DNA from: Aquanectria penicillioides
Lineage: Eukaryota > Ascomycota > Sordariomycetes > Hypocreales > Nectriaceae
DNA: 64,000 bases
Assembly (NCBI GenBank): GCA_003415625.1
Contig: PYIU01000002.1
Location: forward strand, 6,572,001-6,636,000
Direction: 5' to 3'
Below are positions 23,094-34,872 of this stretch, one piece after another. The notes below the pieces were generated by a model. That model was not told the DNA's origin. It saw nothing but the letters and a program-made list of their open reading frames with translations, and did not search any database. Made by a program: the position numbers and the translations under genes. Position 1 is the first letter of the stretch. Every line of letters begins with the position of its first letter.

Positions 23094-25189
23094 AAGGATA
23101 TAAATCTAGGAACCTACATGACGCGTGCCCCTCATGATGTGGGCCTCATTGCTCCAGTCATCGGAGTTGTCCCCGAGCGACGTTTCTGTGCCCTCAAGAG
23201 GCATATTTGTAACTCATTCCTCTCCATTAGATGGATATAAATGATACTGGACGATACCAAAGGCTCATGTCCCGAGTACTCGGGTCAAATGATCTGTTGT
23301 AGGGCCAGAGCCGGGTGTCTGGTCATTTGGAGTTGTGTCAACGTGCTGCCCAGTTACCACCATTTGCCAATTACGGTAGCTTGCAAGGAATTGATTGAAA
23401 TTATCAATGTACTATTCAGCGTTAAAATCTCTCCAGTTCACATAGATGTTGAACCAGAGAGTGTCGCTGACGTAGGTGGTAATGCCGCAGCGGATGTGAA
23501 TCTCATCAAGGCCGTTTAAAAAATAGGAAAATAAAGTAACTACCCCTTCTCTTGATTAATATAAAACACTCGTAACTGGTTACTGCCAAACTATTTGACT
23601 ATAAGCCGCTTGGTGCTTCGCTTGAAGGTGATGGCGAAATGGCGATCACTTATTCCGCTGCCAAAAAGTCGAAAATGGACTCTGCTGGAGTGCCCCATTT
23701 GGTTCTAGCGGAATATAGCGGAACCGGAGCTAAGCACGATGGAGAATTAGTGGAATTTTCATCGCCAAGTTTTGGGCTTGCACGGTTGCATTCGACTCGC
23801 GTCGGCTCGGCGTCGTGAGCTTGGTGAAGTGTGTATTGGGAGTCGTAGGATAGGTCATGGGGATCGCAAACGGTGCATGGCTACTGATGACGGCGATGAG
23901 GTCATTGTCTCCGTTCAGTGCCATTTTGAGATGCTAAGGCCATTGAACGAGCCGAACAGAAGGGAGAAAGATCAGTCATGGTGACAAAAGCGGTAGAGGA
24001 AAGGTTGGTGATTGAGTAAGGAAAGTGAAAAAAAGGGCTGGAGCCAGAAATATTATATCAGGAACTCAAACTATCAAGACCATGGTCAAATTGAATACAT
24101 TGCATAGTCCGAAGATACCTGACTGAGGCATAAAGCATCGTTGGGATCAGGCAGGAGACAAAAGATTGTCGAGCCTTTGCGGTGAGAGTAACATATGTTG
24201 TCTCCGAAGAAATCCGGGCTTCATTATCCTTTCTCGGACTTGCTCTATACCTTAATTTCCTTTCTTTCTGTCGCAATCATTTCCGGCAAGCTAAATGGGA
24301 TGCCGTGAGTATTGGTTCTCCGCTCCGACGCCACGAACAATACTCCTTGCATGAAACCATGGATGCTCCATGCGGGCCTTTGTGCAGCATGATAGGTGAT
24401 GAGGCAGTCATTAACCCATTCCTTTGTTATAAAATATGACTACTTAGCCTCCACTCATTTCTTGCTTATATATCTTCTCTTTCCTTCTTTAATCATCAAC
24501 AGACCTTCTCTTCGCGACTGACACATTTAGAAGTCGCTTGACTATCCGCCTCATCGTCATCGCCGGCATCATTAGCCCCCTAAACCGTGAATTGGGCATT
24601 CTAGGAGACTAAGGCGTTACCAGCTGTAGCAATGAGGAAATGCCCAATTACGTGGAGCAAAAAGCTGAGTCCAAGGGTAGCTTGATCTTCGCCGAACTTG
24701 ACGGTATACTTACTCAACATATCCGAAGATAACGAAACGATCCTTGGTGAAAGGCTCTTATACGTTGGAGACTCCTGTCGCACCCTTTTCAGGTGATATT
24801 CTTTGTACTATTTATACTCGGTTATATGAGAGAAGAGGTGGTTGGGAGCCATGAGGGAAATGCGGAGCCCTTCAAGCTTGCGACGGTCGAACACTTTCAG
24901 GCCGCCGCAACTTTGAACCCCGAGGCTGACATATTGCAGTTTGAATTACAAACTAATAATTTAGACGCGGCAGAAGCGGTAGACGCGGTCACTGTCGATT
25001 GCTTGAAGGGCCTTTTCACGTTGCGATGTCGGGGGGAGGACTCTTAGCACTCCCTAGTCGCCAGGAGCGGTCGTCTACACTATCCGCTCTACCTCCTCGA
25101 ATACATTTCTACTCATCAGTATGAATATTGATGGCTGCTTCGCCCATGAGCATGGCCTCACCAAACTTTCAACGATTGAGAGGTATTCC
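23094..25189. other. Gene-free region
   Basis: About 2.1 kb without a supported gene. An 84-codon frame (24793-25047) has an N-terminal hydrophobic stretch and an acidic middle but no recognised family and no clear gene structure. Confidence 0.4.
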
Positions 25190-26070
25190 ATCGACAGTTA
25201 TTGAGGTGGGAGCAATTTCGTGACCGGCAATGCGAGAACAGAGGACTTCCTGCTAAGTGTCTGACGATCTCGTACCTTCGAAGACTGGAGACAAGGGCCT
25301 CGGTGGATGACGAGAACTGGCCTCCAACTCATGGGAGAGAGTATGCGGTCATACTAAAGTACCGTTTGATAGTCGTCCCTCACGGCCAAGAAAAAGGAGG
25401 CAAGGAATATGCCTGCAAGACATTATGACTACGTCGACGCTACGAAACGACGCGTGGCACAGCTCTGAGATAACACAGCCTTTCGACCTGAAGGAGGACC
25501 CTCTCAACAAGACCAACTCACGACATGGATTGAATACACGAGCTTCGAGCACTGGTGTCTCGGGATGCAACGTCAAAGAATCATTGATCTCCAACCGGCG
25601 TGTGATGCAGCAGCCTGGCTGCAGCTTACACACGCTGGTTTGGTAGAACATGGCTTCGAAACACCTGAAAGTATGGAAAGGAAAGTTCACAGCGTTGAAT
25701 ATGACGGAATATCCCGTGGAGAGCTCAAGGAGCTCAGGGCGAAGGGGACGAAGGCCGCCGCGGAAGAGGGGCACCCCGCATCTGGCGCTCCAATTCGAAT
25801 TTGAGGATGTGGATGAGCGAGCGACTCGCAATACAACTGCACCCCACGGCTTCCAAGCTGGAGAAAGCGAAGATCGATCTTCCAAATCTCAGAAAACGCA
25901 TGCAAGTGCTTACTGCGCATTACAATGACGATGCAGTCTGGGGCAAGAGGAGGCAGAGCAAGACGTTCATCATCAGAGCCTCCTCGCGGCGTGGGCGCGC
26001 TGGATCAAGGTTCTCTGGTCGAGAAGGGATCAATGATCCCGGATCTAAATCAAGTCCAGGGCAAAGATGA
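25190..26070 (+). pseudogene. Relic of a conserved fungal protein of unknown function
   Basis: Broken frames contain WEQFRDRQCENRG near 25205, VDATKRRVAQL near 25435, a long open piece with QDQLTTWIEYTSFEHW near 25505-25560, and a charged coiled-coil-like tail ending in GSMIPDLNQVQGK near 26025-26060. The order and the LTTWIEY(x)xFEYWW-type motif recall a hypothetical protein common in Pezizomycotina. Recognition is from memory and moderately secure. In-frame stops (about 25456, 25802 and 25925) and frame changes mark it as decayed. Confidence 0.5.
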
Positions 26071-26680
26071 ACGTGACCGATGAGGTAGACCCTAGCTAGC
26101 AATATACTGTCCAGTGGCGGCAATTTTAGGCTCATAAGTTTCAGGGACGGTATAATAAAGCGCCTTTGGACAAGGAGACGATGGAGAAGAATGCGGCGGA
26201 TGGCAACCCAACGCCTGGAGCTTCACCTTTTTTTCCCTATTCTTATCCTCTTCTCTCGCCTTTCCTGTATATCTCAGTTTGTAAAATTAGAACTTGATTG
26301 TCGGTGTTGTTGGTCGTCCGTAGTTTATTATCGACTTGGTCAATCCTGGCTCATCTAGATTCTCGATTGTGGCTCAAGCGAATATTGTTCCAATACCAAC
26401 ACAATCGACAATTCCCATTTTGTTTAAAAAGTTTTTCGCGACAAAACGTGCGGCGTCACCTATTTTGCAACATGCCGTTGGGGTATGGCCCTTGTCCTCA
26501 AGGTGAAACAATTGGAAATGCTTGCCAAATGGTGGAGCTTGGGAATCAAAGTGCATTCAATCTCACGGAAGAAGGTATCTGATAACACTATTTGAGTAAT
26601 TTTGCAGAAAAGAAAATGGCCCAAGCCTCCTGATCCAACCCAGACCCAAAACTCCGAGAGTCATTATCATATAATCATCA
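26071..26680. other. Intergenic region
   Basis: No supported gene. A 94-codon frame at 26298-26582 has no recognisable feature. Confidence 0.4.
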
Positions 26681-27536
26681 TTAGTCGGAATCGCTGCTGC
26701 TGGAGTCGCCCATGCCCCTGTGGCCGTGCTTCTTGTGCTTCTTGTCCTTCTTCCTGGATCGGGTGTCAGCGTAGGACTTGATGGATCAAGAGCATCTTAT
26801 TTCTCCTTCTTGTACGACTTACTTCTTCATCTTGTTCTCAAGCATGTTGGCTCCCACGGCACCGGCAGCTGCGGCTCCCAGACTGCCCAACAGGCCGGTT
26901 CCTGACTTGTGGGCGGCCCAAGCGGCTGCTCCGCCGCCTACGAGCGTGGCGCCGAGACCCCGCTCGCCATCGGGTCCGACCTGGCCAGGCTGACCGGGGT
27001 ACTGGCCAGGGGCACCTCCCTGTCCCTGGTAGCCCTGCTGTCCGCCGTACTGCTGGTTATAGCCGGCGTTGTGGCCCTGGGGAGGATACGGCGAGGTGCC
27101 CCGCTGATCGTGGCCCTGAGGAGGGGCGCCGTAGCCCTGGTGGGCAGGAGGAGGCGATGAGTAGTTGGGCTGAGGCGAGTGGGAGGCGTAGGCGGGCTGT
27201 TGATGAGGGGGGCCAGACTGGTAGCCGTGGTCTTGGGGAGCGTTATAGCCGCCGTAGCCTTGGGGAGGCTGCTGCGAGTATTGTTGCTGTGGGAGAGGAG
27301 GGACACGAGTTAGTGGATTGCGGGCTGCGGATGGCTCGGGAATGGGAGCGGGAATGGAGTCAACAAACCTGCTGAGGGTAGCCCTGCTGCTGCTGAGGGT
27401 AGCCCTGAGGCTGCTGGTTGTAGCCCTGCTGCTGGTTGTAGCCGCCGCCGCCGCCGCCGCCGCCGTACTGAGGCTGCTGGGGATAACCGCCGTGGCTGCC
27501 GTGGCCGCCGCCGCCGTAGTAGTCCTGAGATGACAT
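26681..27536 (-). CDS. Gly/Gln/Tyr-rich low-complexity protein with glycine-zipper segment and His/Lys tail
   Basis: Three exons on the minus strand (27536-27369, 27286-26823, 26753-26681) join in phase to 234 residues; the introns are 82 and 69 bp with good GT-AG ends. The N-terminal half is Gly/Tyr/Gln-rich with repeated GYPQQQ/GYNQQ units and a poly-Gly run coded by a GCC-type trinucleotide stretch. The middle (about 150-215) is a small-residue zipper with GLGATLVGGG and LGSLGAAAAGAVGA, able to form a hairpin in or on membranes. The C-terminus, found only after splicing, is KKKDKKHKKHGH followed by an acidic SSSSDSD end. The composition is prion-like. Function unknown; stress-related proteins of this build are common in fungi. 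Confidence 0.85.
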
Positions 27537-28729
27537 TGCGAGGTGACTGTAAGGGTCCGTCGAGGCGAACCGAAGCGATGTGTGATGGGTGTGTGAAGGT
27601 GGTGATGGATAATGTCAGTGGAAAAAAGGCCGCCCCAAGGAGGAACGAGGAGCCGTCTTATACCACGCACGCTTCTAGTGTGTTCCCAAGGCCACAGGGC
27701 CGCAGGATCCCAGCGTCGTTTCCTCAGCTGATGAAAATGGTCCCGCGTCATGGGCCAGGGCGCAGTCACTGCGGCGGTAGCTCCAGCCGCTCCAGCCACT
27801 GTCGAGCACAAGCCCAAGCCGAGCTTCCGATAGCGATAGCGAGCGAAGAGCGAGGAGCGAGGAACGGGGCGGGCACCACGTGACAATACATGAAGCGCTG
27901 ATAAAAGCACTAAGAACAAAAGCGTCGGGAGCAGCCCAGACGGTAGAATGCGCTGGAGGAGGCTGCCTTGGGGCCATCCCGGGGAGCCTTACAGCGTGGC
28001 TGAGCCTCTGATGCGGCCCTGATGCGCGCTGTTTATCCGGCTTAGGCCTAGCGCCCCAACGGCTTCTCCGACCTGCTGGGAAAGCCAAGCGTGCGTGCTG
28101 CGTGCCAAGGTCGATCGCGAGCCTGGGGGTTTACGCGTTTACTCGCCTCAACCCGCCCATTATTATGTGCTATTCCCATCTTTACTATTTGGTCCCATGA
28201 TCAAAATCATAGTGGTTGGATATCATGTCCTCGCTTCACATTGCCGCTTGGAAGCAAAACTCCTTGTCCAACTTTTGTTATCAACTGAGGCTTTTTCTGG
28301 TCGTACTTGGTACCCCGCGTCAGCTCCCCTTGACCTGGACCATGTGCAACTTGCCGAAATAAGATTGGCGAGATGAAACCAAGACGAGGGAGCACATGGC
28401 GGGACGAAACTGAGCGTTCCGAAACATTAATTGATTTGATTCAATTCGATTAGGTGGTTACATATTACGATACTCGGCTCTTAGCCGACGTGCTACTGCA
28501 TAGCTCGCCAACTCTTCACCCAAGACCAGAACTAAACACACCCCAAAATTATTCCTTCAGACCACATGTGTTTCATCAAATGAGCAACTTCAGGGCCATT
28601 ATCGCTGTTGATCGCTGTCAAAGACCCGCTTGCCTCTCTTTTTCGCCCCCCTCCACCAAATAGAGAGTCTCCATTTGTTCGCTGGCGCACTTTCAGGCCT
28701 CATAGGACCTTCCATACCCTCGTGACTGG
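27537..28729. other. Intergenic region
   Basis: About 1.2 kb holding the promoter of the low-complexity protein gene. No other feature supported. Confidence 0.5.
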
Positions 28730-31713
28730 TTACGGCTTGGACTTCTCCTTTTGTATTTGATCTAGGTGATCGTCTACCTCCAAGCGAACCTGGGCGTTCT
28801 GAACTGCCCTTGAATCTTTTTGGGGGCATGGTCGTGCCAACGTCGCTTCTCGAAACAGCACTGCAGCCTCTTCTGGCTTGAATACTCTTTTGATCAAGTC
28901 TGCGACGGTCTCATCAGAGTTCCTTCCCCACGTGGAATCCTCGCGAAATCCCCGAACTTCACTAGGAAGTACGGGAAACATGGCGTTCTCAAGCATAAAA
29001 ACTCGGAACGGAGTAGCAACATGCACGGAGAGGTCCCCTCCGTGTCTGATGAGTTCTCGCGTGATTGCAAAAACGGCTTCCCGATCCTCCGTTAACAATC
29101 TCATCTTGATTGTGGATGTAAAACGACTCCAAACTGAATAAATGCCGAATAGTTCATTAGGGTCTGCGCCTCGATCTAGCAGGTAAAAGACGGTTGGAGG
29201 AGACAATGATTGGGATGGGTGTGGGTGGTTAAGAGCATAGTCCAAGGCTGGCCGTGAGTGGTTATCGAATGTCATTATCGACATGCTGCTTTGGATATTC
29301 TTTTCAACATACGGCATGAGACCGACTTCAATCGCAAGGCCAAGAAAAAAGTCTTGCTGCCTCGAATGCCATACGGGAATCTCGCTCTGCGGTCGCTGTA
29401 CGCGATATGCCATGTCGACAATCTTAGATAGACGCTGAATCGACACTCGATTCTTCAAAGCTCTTGAAACAAAGAAAAACAGTGTTCGGATAAGATATTG
29501 GATGCATCGATGCCCAGATATGTTGAACGGAGCGGCTTTTATCAGTGCCACTATTGCTTGGCAAGCGATGATCCATATGTTTTCAGCATCGGCTAAATCC
29601 TTTTCGATGTATGATTGAACCTCGGGGGACTGGTAGAGAAAGTCCCTTACTGTCCGGTGCAGGAATTCCACCGTATAGCAGAAGAACGGGGAGTTGGGGA
29701 TGACCCTGTTGGTCTTGCTGGATTTTGTCAAAGTTGGAGCGAAAAAGCCATCGGTCGAGGTGATCTCCAGGAGTCCTTTAGTTCGCCCATCTAGTCGACG
29801 ACGCATTTGATCTAACCTCTGATCGATATCCTTGTCACTTATTTCATTCTCAGCCATTTCTAGTAAGAAATCCGGGTTCTCCTCAAGCTCATCTACGAAT
29901 GAATAGAACATGACTAGTAGCGGTTCGTTTACCACGGTCGCGATCTGGAACGTCCGTGCAAGTTGGTGTTTGTAGAAAGACGGAACTTGGTCGATAAGAT
30001 GCTGGAAGAAGGCCTCCAAATCTGGCGGGAAGGCTTCTAGCCGACGTCGCAGAGTCGGTATGGAGTCATGGTACGTTAGGCCATCCAGTAAATTTCGAAC
30101 GACAAGGTACACCCAAAGGAAAACTCCCTGCGCTTGGTCGGCGACGGCCTGGATTAAGGATTCATAGGCGCTGTCTCGTTGGATCAAAGTCTTAAATTGG
30201 GCCTGCTGAGTGAATTTATCGGTGATATAATGTAAGATGTCCCCGCGAGTGAGGTCTTCTAGTTTTAGGACCCATTCTGAAGTGCATCCGAACTCATCCT
30301 CAAAGACAGTCCAGGGGCGACTGGATACGCATAACTTGACGTTTGGGGAGTGTTCCATATGGCGTAGGGTATCAAGCAGGTCCCCATGGGTACGTCGGTC
30401 TTCGTGAAACTCATCAAGGCCATCAATAAAGAAGCAAAACTTCAACGGCACAGGACTGTTGTTCACCAAGGCGTTGTAAACTTTCAGCAGCTCTTCGATA
30501 CTCCATTCTGTGCCGTCCTCATCCAAGTCTGAAACTTGGTCAATTGCTTGTTTTGCCGTGAGGAGAAGCTCGGGACACTTCCGCAACACCTCAAATATCA
30601 GTGAGCGGAGTAGACCTTCTTGAGACTTCTGCAGCTCGGTGCCGGCGTTCCAGAAAAAGAACTTGGCAACTACCAACCGAACCTGTCCGGCCCATTGCCC
30701 GAGAGCATCCTTAGTCCTGTCCTCTTGGCAGAGGAACTTCATCAGAGTTGACTTGCCAGACCCTGGTTTTCCTTGGATCCAAAAAAATCCATTCTCCGTA
30801 CGAAGCCAGTCTGTGAAGCTTGTAGTGCGATTTTGTAGGCCTGGAATTGCATTCTCAAATATCCATCCAAAAGTGTCAGCATGGGCTGCCTCTATCTTCC
30901 GATGCCTAGTTCGCATATTGCTAAAATATAGTGCTTTTAACAGCTTCTGGTCCTCATTTATCACCCGCGCTGTTTCTGATAGTTGCTGGATAGAGAGGAC
31001 GATGCTAGTGAGCTCATCTAACATTGGTTTCGTCTCCGAGTTGTTGGATCCTTCATCGTCGAGGAGGCAGGTGATGTACCCCTGCATATCCCATTTGTTG
31101 TGGCCTCTCTCCGCGCCCCTCTTTGAAGCTCGATCAATTGCAGCGATCAAGTCATGTTTAATGGCACTGAGGTTGTTTCTGTTCTCAATTTGGAGTCTTT
31201 CGTTGGTCCTTACCAGATTCGATACTTGTCGTGACAATGCCGAAAATTCATTTCTTATCGCCGTTAAAACTTCGCCTGTCTACCATGGGATACTGACACT
31301 TACGTTGTGATGGATTGAAGATGGGCGTTGATTCTGCTTTGAAGCAACACCAGCCTTTTCAACAGCCCCTCCGTCTTATCCCTTCCCCAGTTTTCCTTCA
31401 AAGCTACAATGACACTCCTCCGCTTTGATGGTTTCGGGTTAGCTTTGACGGATAGCACAGCCCTTGACAGATCAGATGCGATTTCGCGACTGATCTTTAG
31501 CAGATTTTGAAGCTGCATGGGGGTATCTGGTGAACCGGCGAGCGTTTCATTCATGTGATTAATGTCGTCCATGATGGTTTCCAGGAAGCCTCCATCTTCA
31601 CTAGCGCCGTTTGCGGATTTGTAGATAAATCGCGCTTCTGTTAAAATTTTCCAAGAAAAGTCAACAAATTGAACAATATTGCAGGCGAGGCCGAGCGCAG
31701 AAAGAGGGTCCAT
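28730..31713 (-). CDS. NACHT-type NLR-like (STAND) receptor
   Basis: Intact signal-transducing NTPase of the fungal non-self recognition type. Two exons (31713-31304 and 31253-28730) give 977 residues. The 50-bp intron ends in AAG, a weaker acceptor, but it is the only choice that keeps phase and it has a TTTTAAC branch-like site. The N-terminus MDPLSALGLACNIVQFVDF is the helical domain typical of fungal STAND proteins. A coiled-coil-like segment follows (about 125-200). The NACHT domain has the P-loop GKPGSGKST at 298-306 and Walker B FFIDGLDEF at about 410-418. The C-terminal part has no obvious ankyrin, WD40 or TPR repeats; it resembles the helical extensions common in fungal NACHT proteins. 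Ligand unknown. Confidence 0.9.
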
Positions 31714-33768
31714 CTCTCATCAGAAGTCGAGGAACAATCGTGCCACTGCATTGAAGCGGGAACAAGAAACATCACAGAGCAGTTGGGCATGTGGCATTAC
31801 TTTCGGTCAGCTGTGAGGCTATGTTGCGGGGGCCCTGAACCCCTGCGTCTTTCCAGCCATCTTATTAGAGGCCAATCCGGGCTCCGATGTAACCCCGGCG
31901 AGACGAGGGGCATGATCTTTAATCAACGATGCTTTTACGGTTCTTCGAGGAGCTCAAAAGAACGACAATGTCACGCCTATCCTCTGGCTTGGTGCTCGTT
32001 GATCTGAAACTAGAGCTGCGTTCAAGCGTATCTTCAACGATACTCGAAGAAAAACGACCCTAGATCTTGGAAAGATGATCGTTGTCAAACAACGAACACG
32101 AACGGGATTGATAGCCGCGCTAAGAACTTTGGTGTAGATGGTGGAATTGCTCGAGCAAGGCGAGAATAGATTCAATGATGAGCGAAATCCCTGAGCTGGG
32201 CCGCGATGAAATTTGGACTAATGTTGTGGCAAGAGCATCACTAAAAGGATACAAGCAGGAAACTGAAAAAAAGGAAAAGAAACCTGTATACACACCAAAT
32301 TAAAGGGCTATCCCGGAAATTTGTAGTTAAGTAAGGTTTACAGAATAGTTCGAGCTGTACTTCTCAAGGCTGATAGTTTTCACCATTTCTCGAACAAGTT
32401 CATTCGGTCATGGATATGTGACTGACGTAAAGATAAACAAGAGCGTCTGAAATTGTTGGATCTCAAAACTACCAAGGTTCTGGAGTAAATCTGTGTCTGA
32501 ATTTTGGTTAGACAGTTCTTACAGATAAAATGCTCGCTGAAATGCAGCCAACTTGCCTTGAAGGTTAGTGTTCGAAGGGAAGTGGCTTTTGTTGGCCTTC
32601 CATGCGTTGAGTATGTAAACTCATGTGGATATTCTACACTTAAAGTTAGTTGAACTTGTAAGTTCATAAGACAAGCACCATCCAAGTGTTGAGGCCGCCT
32701 CTGACATACAAAGTCCCTCTCTTGTTGATTAGTCATTTCTGCTTGAGGAGCGTTCGGAATAATTGTTGAATATCCTTGGCATTTGTCTATAATCAGTCCA
32801 CTCGGCCACCTGATGGGATGTTTGATCCATCAAATAGCGTCCCGGGGAGCCGTAATGCCATCTCAGAGAAGATAGTCTCTTAGCCTCTCTCGATGCCCAT
32901 AAGGTGTAGGCAGACCGGTGAAACGTCGCAAAGGCCTCAAATGGGAAGAAATGGCTCGCTATCCCACCATCCCACTCGGGTGTGGCCCCATGTCGAGGCA
33001 CCGTGAGATTATACTTAGGCTGTCGATGTTCTTCAGATCACGTTTCATGATGCCAGAGGGCTGTTATCGCACCAGTTGGCCGGCATCCCACCGGCTCATG
33101 CCACCGGATTGCAGCCCCGGCAGATAGTTTTAATCCCGAATTTGGTGTCGTTGCGCCAATGATTATTCTCAATTGGAGGTTTGGCGTTGTCTTCCTGCAG
33201 TAGACCCGCACCGGTGCTCGCCGCGTGCCATATTGTAGTGGATCTTTCGCCATCTGACGCAATCGCGGAGCAATCGAAGTTGGTGCATCATCTCTCCGGG
33301 GCGGGGTCAGCAAATGAACTAGGGTTAACGCACTGTTCATCATGACAGATTCCCGGCTCCGAGGTGAGAAGTCTCGGAGCTATATGGTAATCTATGACAC
33401 CTATGTGGATGAATCTTGAAGGGTTCAAGTGCGCGAATCTTCATAGTGAATCAATCTTGCTCAGAGCTATGAATTTGAGGACTTAGTAATTTGAATTTAC
33501 AGAATCGAACCCCAATTGAACTTTTTACTCGCTTTCTAGTCATATTTGGACCGGGTCTTATCCCGTTTCGGCCGACATCGGTTTGGACCGTAAGGCGTGA
33601 TCGTCATGAAGTTGTCGCAATATTTCGCAATTATGGGGATTAATAATAATTGGCTAGTCCACATTTGAACGACGCCAACATCAAGATATAAAGTGAGCCT
33701 CAAGGAAACCCTTCAAATTGAAAATCGAGTTTGAGAAAGCCAAGCAATTAACAAATAAAGGAATCAAA
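31714..33768. other. Intergenic region
   Basis: About 2 kb with no supported gene, ending in the promoter of the monooxygenase gene. Confidence 0.5.
33687..33692 (+). promoter_or_regulatory. TATA box of the FMN monooxygenase gene
   Basis: TATAAA within CAAGATATAAAG, 82 bp upstream of the ATG. The same 12-mer precedes the PaiB-like gene at 45387-45398. Confidence 0.5.
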
Positions 33769-34872
33769 ATGCCTGCCGAGTTCATTAGTGTCACTTTCCC
33801 CAACGCCTCTACGGAGCTTGCCCCGACTCCTGGAGCTCCTCTTGACCCAGAGTTCCTGGTCCGCTATGCTCGTGGCCTCGACGACCATGAGTTCAACTAC
33901 ACCTTGATTCCATATGGATCTTCCTCTTTCGACCCCTTCACTATCGGCGCCACCATTGCTGCCGTTACCAAGAAGCTCAAGGTCATCATCGCTCTGCGAC
34001 CCAACACCCTCTACCCCACCGTTGCTGCCAAAGCTCTGGCGACTCTGGACCAGCTTAGCAAGGGCCGTGTCGTTGTGCATTTCATTGCCGGTGGAAACGA
34101 CGCTGAGCAGGCTCGTGAGGGCGACTTCTTAAACAAGGAGCAGCGATATGAGCGCCAGGAGGAGTATATCAAGATTCTTCGCCGTGCCTGGAAGAACAAC
34201 GAGCCATTCGACTGGGAGGGCAAGTACTACCAGTTCAAGGACTTCAGAAACTTGGTCCAGCCTACCAACGGCACTATCCCCGTGTCTGTTGGTGGTTCTT
34301 CCGATGATGCCTACCGCATTGGAGGTGCCCTTGCCGACATCTTTGGCCTTTGGGGTGAGCCTCTTAAGGAGACCAAGCAGCAGATTGATCGCATCTACGC
34401 CGAAGCTGACAAGGCGGGACGTCCTAAAGAAGACCGCCCTCGCATCTGGGTGACTTTCCGTCCCATTATTGCCGAGACCGAGGATCTTGCCTGGGCTAAG
34501 GCTCACCGTACCCTTGATCTTCTCAACGCCAACGTTGCCAAGGGTAACCACAGGACTGCGCCCAACGCTCCCGCTCCCCAGAACGTTGGTTCCCAGCGAC
34601 TTCTCGATATTGCCAAGCGAGGTGAAGTCCAGGACCGAGCCCTTTGGTACCCTACCGTTACTGCCACCAACGCCCAAGGCGCTTCCACTGCCCTTGTTGG
34701 ATCTTACCAGACTGTCATCGACTCTATCCTGGATTATGTCGACCTTGGTGCTGAGCTTATTTCCATCCGTGGTTATGATAACTTGAACGATTCTATTGAT
34801 TATGGACGTTACATACTTCCCGGGGTACGCAAGGGGTTGAAGGAGAGAGAGAATGCTGCCAAGACTGCTTAA
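33769..34872 (+). CDS. FMN-dependent monooxygenase, luciferase-like / alkanesulfonate monooxygenase type
   Basis: Cytosolic flavin-dependent monooxygenase of the bacterial luciferase-like superfamily, closest in layout to SsuD alkanesulfonate monooxygenases, which release sulfite from organosulfonates using reduced FMN. Intronless, 367 residues. Seen: ALRPNTLYPTVAAKALATLDQLSKGR with GRVVVHFIAGG in the first third (the family's flavin-site region), RYERQEEYIKILRRAW, FDWEGKYYQF, and VSVGGSSDDAY. The ATG at 33769 is preferred over an in-frame ATG at 33718 because it has the better context (ATCAAAATG) and starts where family members do. A separate flavin reductase would be needed; none is in the window. 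Confidence 0.9.
   Translation: MPAEFISVTFPNASTELAPTPGAPLDPEFLVRYARGLDDHEFNYTLIPYGSSSFDPFTIGATIAAVTKKLKVIIALRPNTLYPTVAAKALATLDQLSKGRVVVHFIAGGNDAEQAREGDFLNKEQRYERQEEYIKILRRAWKNNEPFDWEGKYYQFKDFRNLVQPTNGTIPVSVGGSSDDAYRIGGALADIFGLWGEPLKETKQQIDRIYAEADKAGRPKEDRPRIWVTFRPIIAETEDLAWAKAHRTLDLLNANVAKGNHRTAPNAPAPQNVGSQRLLDIAKRGEVQDRALWYPTVTATNAQGASTALVGSYQTVIDSILDYVDLGAELISIRGYDNLNDSIDYGRYILPGVRKGLKERENAAKTA

Noticed and set aside
31254..31303. A 28-nt intron in the NACHT receptor gene using the nearer CAG
   Set aside because: Too short for a fungal intron and it breaks the reading frame. The 50-bp intron ending in AAG keeps phase and has a branch-like site.
33495..33515. GAATCGAACCCC resembling a tRNA T-loop on the minus strand
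   Set aside because: The flanking bases do not form a T-stem and no matching A-box or acceptor stem is seen.
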